A DNA stretch of 64,000 nt from Microvirga sp. VF16 (GTDB lineage Bacteria > Pseudomonadota > Alphaproteobacteria > Rhizobiales > Beijerinckiaceae). The notes under the pieces were generated by a model. It saw only the letters and a list, made by a program, of their open reading frames with translations. It was not told the origin of the DNA and did no database searches. How positions within the stretch are numbered: the stretch's first letter is position 1; each line of letters starts with the position of its first letter. Both the position numbers and the translations under genes were made by a program. Below, piece by piece: positions 60,797 through 64,000 of the stretch. Where the stretch lies: assembly GCF_016864375.1 (NCBI RefSeq), contig NZ_CP069356.1, positions 992,001 through 1,056,000 on the forward strand. The letters are read 5' to 3'.

Positions 60797-61981
60797 TCAC
60801 GCAAGCTCGTCTCCGAGCACATCCCTCACCCAGCGAAATGCGGCATTTGCCGCCGGCACGCCCGCATAGATCGCGCTCTGCAGGAGCAAGGACTGAAGCT
60901 CGCCAGCAGTCACGCCGTTCCTCAGCGCCGGCCTGACATGGAGCTTGAACTCCTCCTCCCGGTGCAAGGCCACCATCAGGGCAAGCGTTACCAGGGAGCG
61001 TGTCTTCCAAGGCAGGCGCGGGTCGCCCCACACCTCACCCCAAGCGGTTCGCGTAATGAAGTCCTGCCAGGGCTGGGCGAAGGCCCCGGCCTTCGCCAGT
61101 GAGCGGTCAACATGCTCTTCGCCCAGCACGCTCTTGCGATTCAAAAGCCCAACATCGAATGGCACTGCGCCCAAGGCTCCGTCGCGATCCCGGTCACGAT
61201 ACTGGTCCAGGAACGAGACCAGGTAGGCTCCGACCTTCTCCGCCTGTTCGACCGCAAGAAGGTGCGCGGCGCGCGGGAGAACGATCATCTCGGCACCTGT
61301 AACGGTAGAACGGATCTCCTCCGCCATTGCAATAGGTGTGGCCGGATCATCGGCTCCTGCGATTACCAGGGTGGGGGCAGAAATCTGGCCGATGACAGGT
61401 CGTAGGTCCATGCGCCCGATCGCATTACAGCAGACGGCATAGCCCACCGGATCGATGCCGATGAAGGCCTCGCGTACGGGAGAGACCCGCTCTGGTTCCT
61501 GGTCAGGATAGCCCGGCGTGAACCAGCGCCCCATCGTAGCCTCGACAATGGCAACTGTGCCCTGCGCCCGCACGAGGGAGGCCCGCTCGTCCCACGATTG
61601 CTGGCTCGGCATGTAGGCGGTAGTGGCCATCAGAGTTAGGCTGGCTACCCGATCCGGATAGCGGCTCGCCAGCGCCTGACCCGTCATGCCGCCTAGAGAC
61701 AGTCCGACCACATGGGCCCTCGCGATCTCAAGGCCATCGAGAAGACCCACGAGGTCTGCGGCCAGGTCATCGATCGTGATGGGGGCGTCCACGACTTGAG
61801 ACCGACCATGACCGCGCGTATCGTAGCGCAGAACGCGGTACCACCCCCGCAGGGCCGGAACGATTCCATCCCACATGGCCAACGTGGTGCCGAGTGAGTT
61901 TGAGAAGACGACCACCGGTGCACCGGTTGGTCCGCTCAGCTCGTAGAAAACTTCGACACCATTCACTTTGAGCACGGGCAT
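60797..61981 (-). CDS. pcaL: PcaD-PcaC fusion: 3-oxoadipate enol-lactonase and 4-carboxymuconolactone decarboxylase
   Basis: Residues 1-260 form an alpha/beta hydrolase with the nucleophile in VVGLSLGGMTGQALASRYPD, YDTRGHGRSQ and the catalytic His in LPRAAHLLAVEQ. Residues about 275-394 are a carboxymuconolactone decarboxylase domain (QPWQDFITRTAWGEVWGDPR, EEEFKLHVRPALRNGVTAGE). The fusion catalyses two consecutive steps of the protocatechuate branch and is known as PcaL in some bacteria. 394 residues matches the fused form. Confidence 0.93.
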   Translation of the reverse strand: MPVLKVNGVEVFYELSGPTGAPVVVFSNSLGTTLAMWDGIVPALRGWYRVLRYDTRGHGRSQVVDAPITIDDLAADLVGLLDGLEIARAHVVGLSLGGMTGQALASRYPDRVASLTLMATTAYMPSQQSWDERASLVRAQGTVAIVEATMGRWFTPGYPDQEPERVSPVREAFIGIDPVGYAVCCNAIGRMDLRPVIGQISAPTLVIAGADDPATPIAMAEEIRSTVTGAEMIVLPRAAHLLAVEQAEKVGAYLVSFLDQYRDRDRDGALGAVPFDVGLLNRKSVLGEEHVDRSLAKAGAFAQPWQDFITRTAWGEVWGDPRLPWKTRSLVTLALMVALHREEEFKLHVRPALRNGVTAGELQSLLLQSAIYAGVPAANAAFRWVRDVLGDELA

Positions 61982-62021
61982 CGGTTACATCCGATCACAA
62001 ACAAGGCCGTACGGGGCTCGA

Positions 62022-62870
62022 TCACGCAGCCTGTACGCCCGGGGTGGGTTTAAGCCCGAGAAGCGTACGGGCCTCCTCAGCGGTGGCGACACGCCGGCCA
62101 TGACGGCGCACCGCCTCGGCCGCCAGTGACACCAATTCCGCATTCGAGGCGGCGAGCCGGTCCTTAGTGATCCGGATGTTGTCTTCGAGCCCGGTGCGGA
62201 CCGCATCGGCACCGCAGGCCAGCGCCCATTCCATGACCTGTGACTGATGACGGCCGATGCCGGCTGCCGTCCAGGTACAAGCCGGGAACAGCCTCCTGGC
62301 TTCGTTCAGCAGGATGTCGAGCAGTCCTTCCTCGGCAGGCATGGCATTCTGCACGCCCATGACGAACTGGATGTGCGGTCGTTCGTCAAGCAGACCCATG
62401 TCAGCCAAGCGGCGTGCGCCGTGTAGGTGGGAGAGATCGAAGATCTCGATCTCAGGTCTGACACCGAACTCCTTCATCTTGCCAGCCATCTCCTCGACCA
62501 GGGTCGTATGGTTCTCATAGACAATGGTCGGGAAGTTCACCGAGCCTGTGGAGAGAGATGCCATATCGGGCCGGAGGTACAGCGCACTGCTGCGCAGGGA
62601 CGGGTCACGCCCGCGTCCGCCCGTGGAGAACTGGACGATCATGCCCGGACAGAGATGGTTCACCCCTTCCTGAACCTGCCGGAACCGCTCCGGATCGGAG
62701 GAGGAGGTCTCGTCGTCGTTGCGGACATGGATGTGCACGAGAGTCGCTCCGGCCTCGTAAGCCTCCCGCGTGCTCTCGACCTGCTCGGGCGGCAGGATCG
62801 GCACCGCCGGATTGTCCTTCTTGCGTGGCACCGAGCCAGTAATGGCAACGGCAATGACAACAGGGTTCAT
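62022..62870 (-). CDS. 3-keto-5-aminohexanoate cleavage family enzyme (BKACE)
   Basis: This 282-residue enzyme belongs to the beta-keto acid cleavage enzyme family, which condenses a beta-keto acid with acetyl-CoA to give acetoacetate and a new acyl-CoA. The metal-binding HxH is in GATLVHIHVRNDDE. VQFSTGGRGRDPSLRSSALY, IFDLSHLHGARRLADMGLLD and TAAGIGRHQSQVMEWALACG are also family features. 3-Oxoadipate is a known substrate of some members and is the pathway intermediate here, giving succinyl-CoA and acetoacetate. Start ATG 62870. Confidence 0.88.
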   Translation of the reverse strand: MNPVVIAVAITGSVPRKKDNPAVPILPPEQVESTREAYEAGATLVHIHVRNDDETSSSDPERFRQVQEGVNHLCPGMIVQFSTGGRGRDPSLRSSALYLRPDMASLSTGSVNFPTIVYENHTTLVEEMAGKMKEFGVRPEIEIFDLSHLHGARRLADMGLLDERPHIQFVMGVQNAMPAEEGLLDILLNEARRLFPACTWTAAGIGRHQSQVMEWALACGADAVRTGLEDNIRITKDRLAASNAELVSLAAEAVRRHGRRVATAEEARTLLGLKPTPGVQAA

Positions 62871-62892
62871 CAAAATTGTCCTTGGTTGATGC

Positions 62893-63522
62893 TCAGAGAT
62901 CGAAGAAGACGGTCTCGCGCTCACCCTGGAGGTGGATGTCGAAGACATAAACGATCTCCCCTCCCCGCTCTTCGCGCCGGGCGATCAAGGTCTCCCGCCG
63001 CTCGCGCGGCTCGATGATGTTGAGCACTGGATCCTGCGCGTTCGCCTCAGCCTCGTCGGAGAAGTACATACGCGTGCTGAGCCCAATGTTGATGCCTCGC
63101 GCCACCAGCCAGACGTTCACGTGCGGCGCCATGGGCCGGTGCCCCCTGCGGCCAATGACAGGGCCGGGCTTAATGGTCTCGAAAGTGTAGAGACCCGTCT
63201 CGAAGTTAGTCCCGGTTCGGCCCCAGCCACGGAAGGTGGGATCGAGGCGCTTATCCTCCTGCCGGTCGGCAGGGTGGTTGTAGCGGCCGTCCGCATTTGC
63301 CTGCCAGATCTCAACGAGGACATCCCGCGCCAGCGCTCCCAAGCCATCAAAGATCCGCCCCTCGATGCGGATGCGCTCGCCGACAGTGTCAGGCCCCACC
63401 AGAACATGACTGAAGTTCTTCTCAAAAATAACGAACCCAGCCTGGTGCGGGATCAAGCCGATATGCACGTAGGGACCGGCTGTCTGGGACGGGCTTTCCT
63501 TGTACGGACGCGACGGAATCAT
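62893..63522 (-). CDS. pcaG: protocatechuate 3,4-dioxygenase alpha subunit
   Basis: The alpha subunit (209 residues) starts MIPSRPYKESPSQTAGPYVH, the SQTxGPYxHIG pattern of PcaG. GRIFDGLGALARDVLVEIWQ, NADGRYNHPADR and PMAPHVNVWLVARGINIG follow. It lacks the full set of iron ligands, as expected for the alpha chain, and pairs with PcaH to open protocatechuate to 3-carboxymuconate. The start is 4 bp from the pcaH stop. Confidence 0.94.
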   Translation of the reverse strand: MIPSRPYKESPSQTAGPYVHIGLIPHQAGFVIFEKNFSHVLVGPDTVGERIRIEGRIFDGLGALARDVLVEIWQANADGRYNHPADRQEDKRLDPTFRGWGRTGTNFETGLYTFETIKPGPVIGRRGHRPMAPHVNVWLVARGINIGLSTRMYFSDEAEANAQDPVLNIIEPRERRETLIARREERGGEIVYVFDIHLQGERETVFFDL

Positions 63523-63526
63523 GGCT

Positions 63527-64000
63527 CTAGTTCCCCTGCAACTTGTTTTCGAACAACGTGGACCGGCGGCCACGCAGCACAATGTTGAAGCGGTAGGCGA
63601 GGCAATCGAGCGGCACAGCGGCCTCCAGATCAAGAGGTGCAATCAAGCGTTTGACTGCTTCCGGGTCCGGAATGGTTCCGGCAATCACATCCTGGCGCAG
63701 GAGCGGATCACCTTCGAAGTACATCTGGGTGATCAGCCGTTGGGCGAAGCCGGAGCCGAACACCGAGAAGTGGATGTGGGCCGGCCGCCAGCTGTTGACA
63801 AAGTTCCGGAACGGATAAGCCCCAGGCTTGATCGTCCGGAAGGCGTAGTACCCCTCTTCATTGGTCAGGGTGCGCCCGCACCCGCCGAAGTTCGGATCGA
63901 TTGGCGCCAGATAGCGGTCATTGACATGGCGATAGCGACCGCTGGCATTGGCCTGCCAAAACTCAACGAGAGTGTTCGGCACGCCTCGCCCGTTCTCATC
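63527..64000 (-). CDS. pcaH: protocatechuate 3,4-dioxygenase beta subunit, partial
   Basis: The gene continues beyond the window end. The visible C-terminal 157 codons include EFWQANASGRYRHVNDRYLA with the tyrosine ligands, GGCGRTLTNEEGYYAFRTIK and SWRPAHIHFSVFGSGFAQRL with the His ligands of Fe(III). RLITQMYFEGDPLLRQD is the usual PcaH C-terminal segment. It is the catalytic iron-binding chain and the upstream neighbour of pcaG. Confidence 0.95.
   Translation of the reverse strand, partial: DENGRGVPNTLVEFWQANASGRYRHVNDRYLAPIDPNFGGCGRTLTNEEGYYAFRTIKPGAYPFRNFVNSWRPAHIHFSVFGSGFAQRLITQMYFEGDPLLRQDVIAGTIPDPEAVKRLIAPLDLEAAVPLDCLAYRFNIVLRGRRSTLFENKLQGN

Overview
The window reads as chromosome from a GC-rich alphaproteobacterium of the order Hyphomicrobiales. 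Support comes from an Omp25/31-type porin, an HWE histidine kinase, a ChaC-like protein, a complete phn cluster in rhizobial order and a PcaDC fusion. The number of insertion sequences and degenerate intergenic repeats would suit a soil or plant-associated genus such as Microvirga or Methylobacterium, but that placement is inference.

Layout. 1-9.9 kb: a partial IS66 element, an intact IS5-family element with a TTA target duplication, a DUF3565 gene, a penicillin-acylase-family gene, a broken cupin gene, tRNA-Trp, a tRNA-Lys fragment and a frameshifted lipid kinase. 10-29.2 kb: an accessory stretch that may be an island. It holds an HWE kinase, two secreted purine-nucleoside-permease paralogues (one beside a nucleoside hydrolase), a porin, a large serine recombinase, a YihY/BrkB membrane protein, broken response regulators, IS630 and IS110 remains, a Xer-like tyrosine recombinase, a PACE transporter and a WGR/CYTH pair. 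It ends at a second, nearly identical tRNA-Trp. 29.3-35.3 kb: an IMPACT-family gene, then RidA, a three-subunit flavin/[2Fe-2S] amine dehydrogenase of opine-oxidase type, a periplasmic binding protein and a divergent LysR regulator. 35.3-38.3 kb: nested IS6 and IS481 debris. 38.3-49.6 kb: a complete C-P lyase cluster (divergent phnF, then phnG-H-I-J-K-L, hexapeptide transferase, phnC-D-E, DUF1045, phnM, phnN). 49.8-50.7 kb: an IS6-family element. 50.7-64 kb: aromatic and hydroaromatic catabolism.

How the genes work together. The phn cluster imports phosphonates (PhnCDE), breaks the C-P bond (PhnGHIJKLM) and converts the ribosyl bisphosphate (PhnN), with PhnF as the likely repressor. The amine-dehydrogenase cluster looks like uptake plus oxidation of an opine-like or amino-acid-like compound, with RidA clearing imines. 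At the right end, AroQ, a TIM-barrel protein that could be a 3-dehydroshikimate dehydratase, and a Gfo/Idh dehydrogenase could convert quinate or shikimate to protocatechuate. PcaGH and the PcaD-PcaC fusion then lead to 3-oxoadipate.

The most interesting point is the last step. The operon carries a BKACE-family enzyme and a CoA-transferase that resembles succinyl-CoA:acetoacetate transferase (ScoAB) rather than PcaIJ, and no thiolase is visible. BKACE would turn 3-oxoadipate plus acetyl-CoA into succinyl-CoA plus acetoacetate, and ScoAB would then make acetoacetyl-CoA and succinate. That would be an alternative ending of the beta-ketoadipate pathway. It is a hypothesis from gene content and family reactions, not something the sequence proves.
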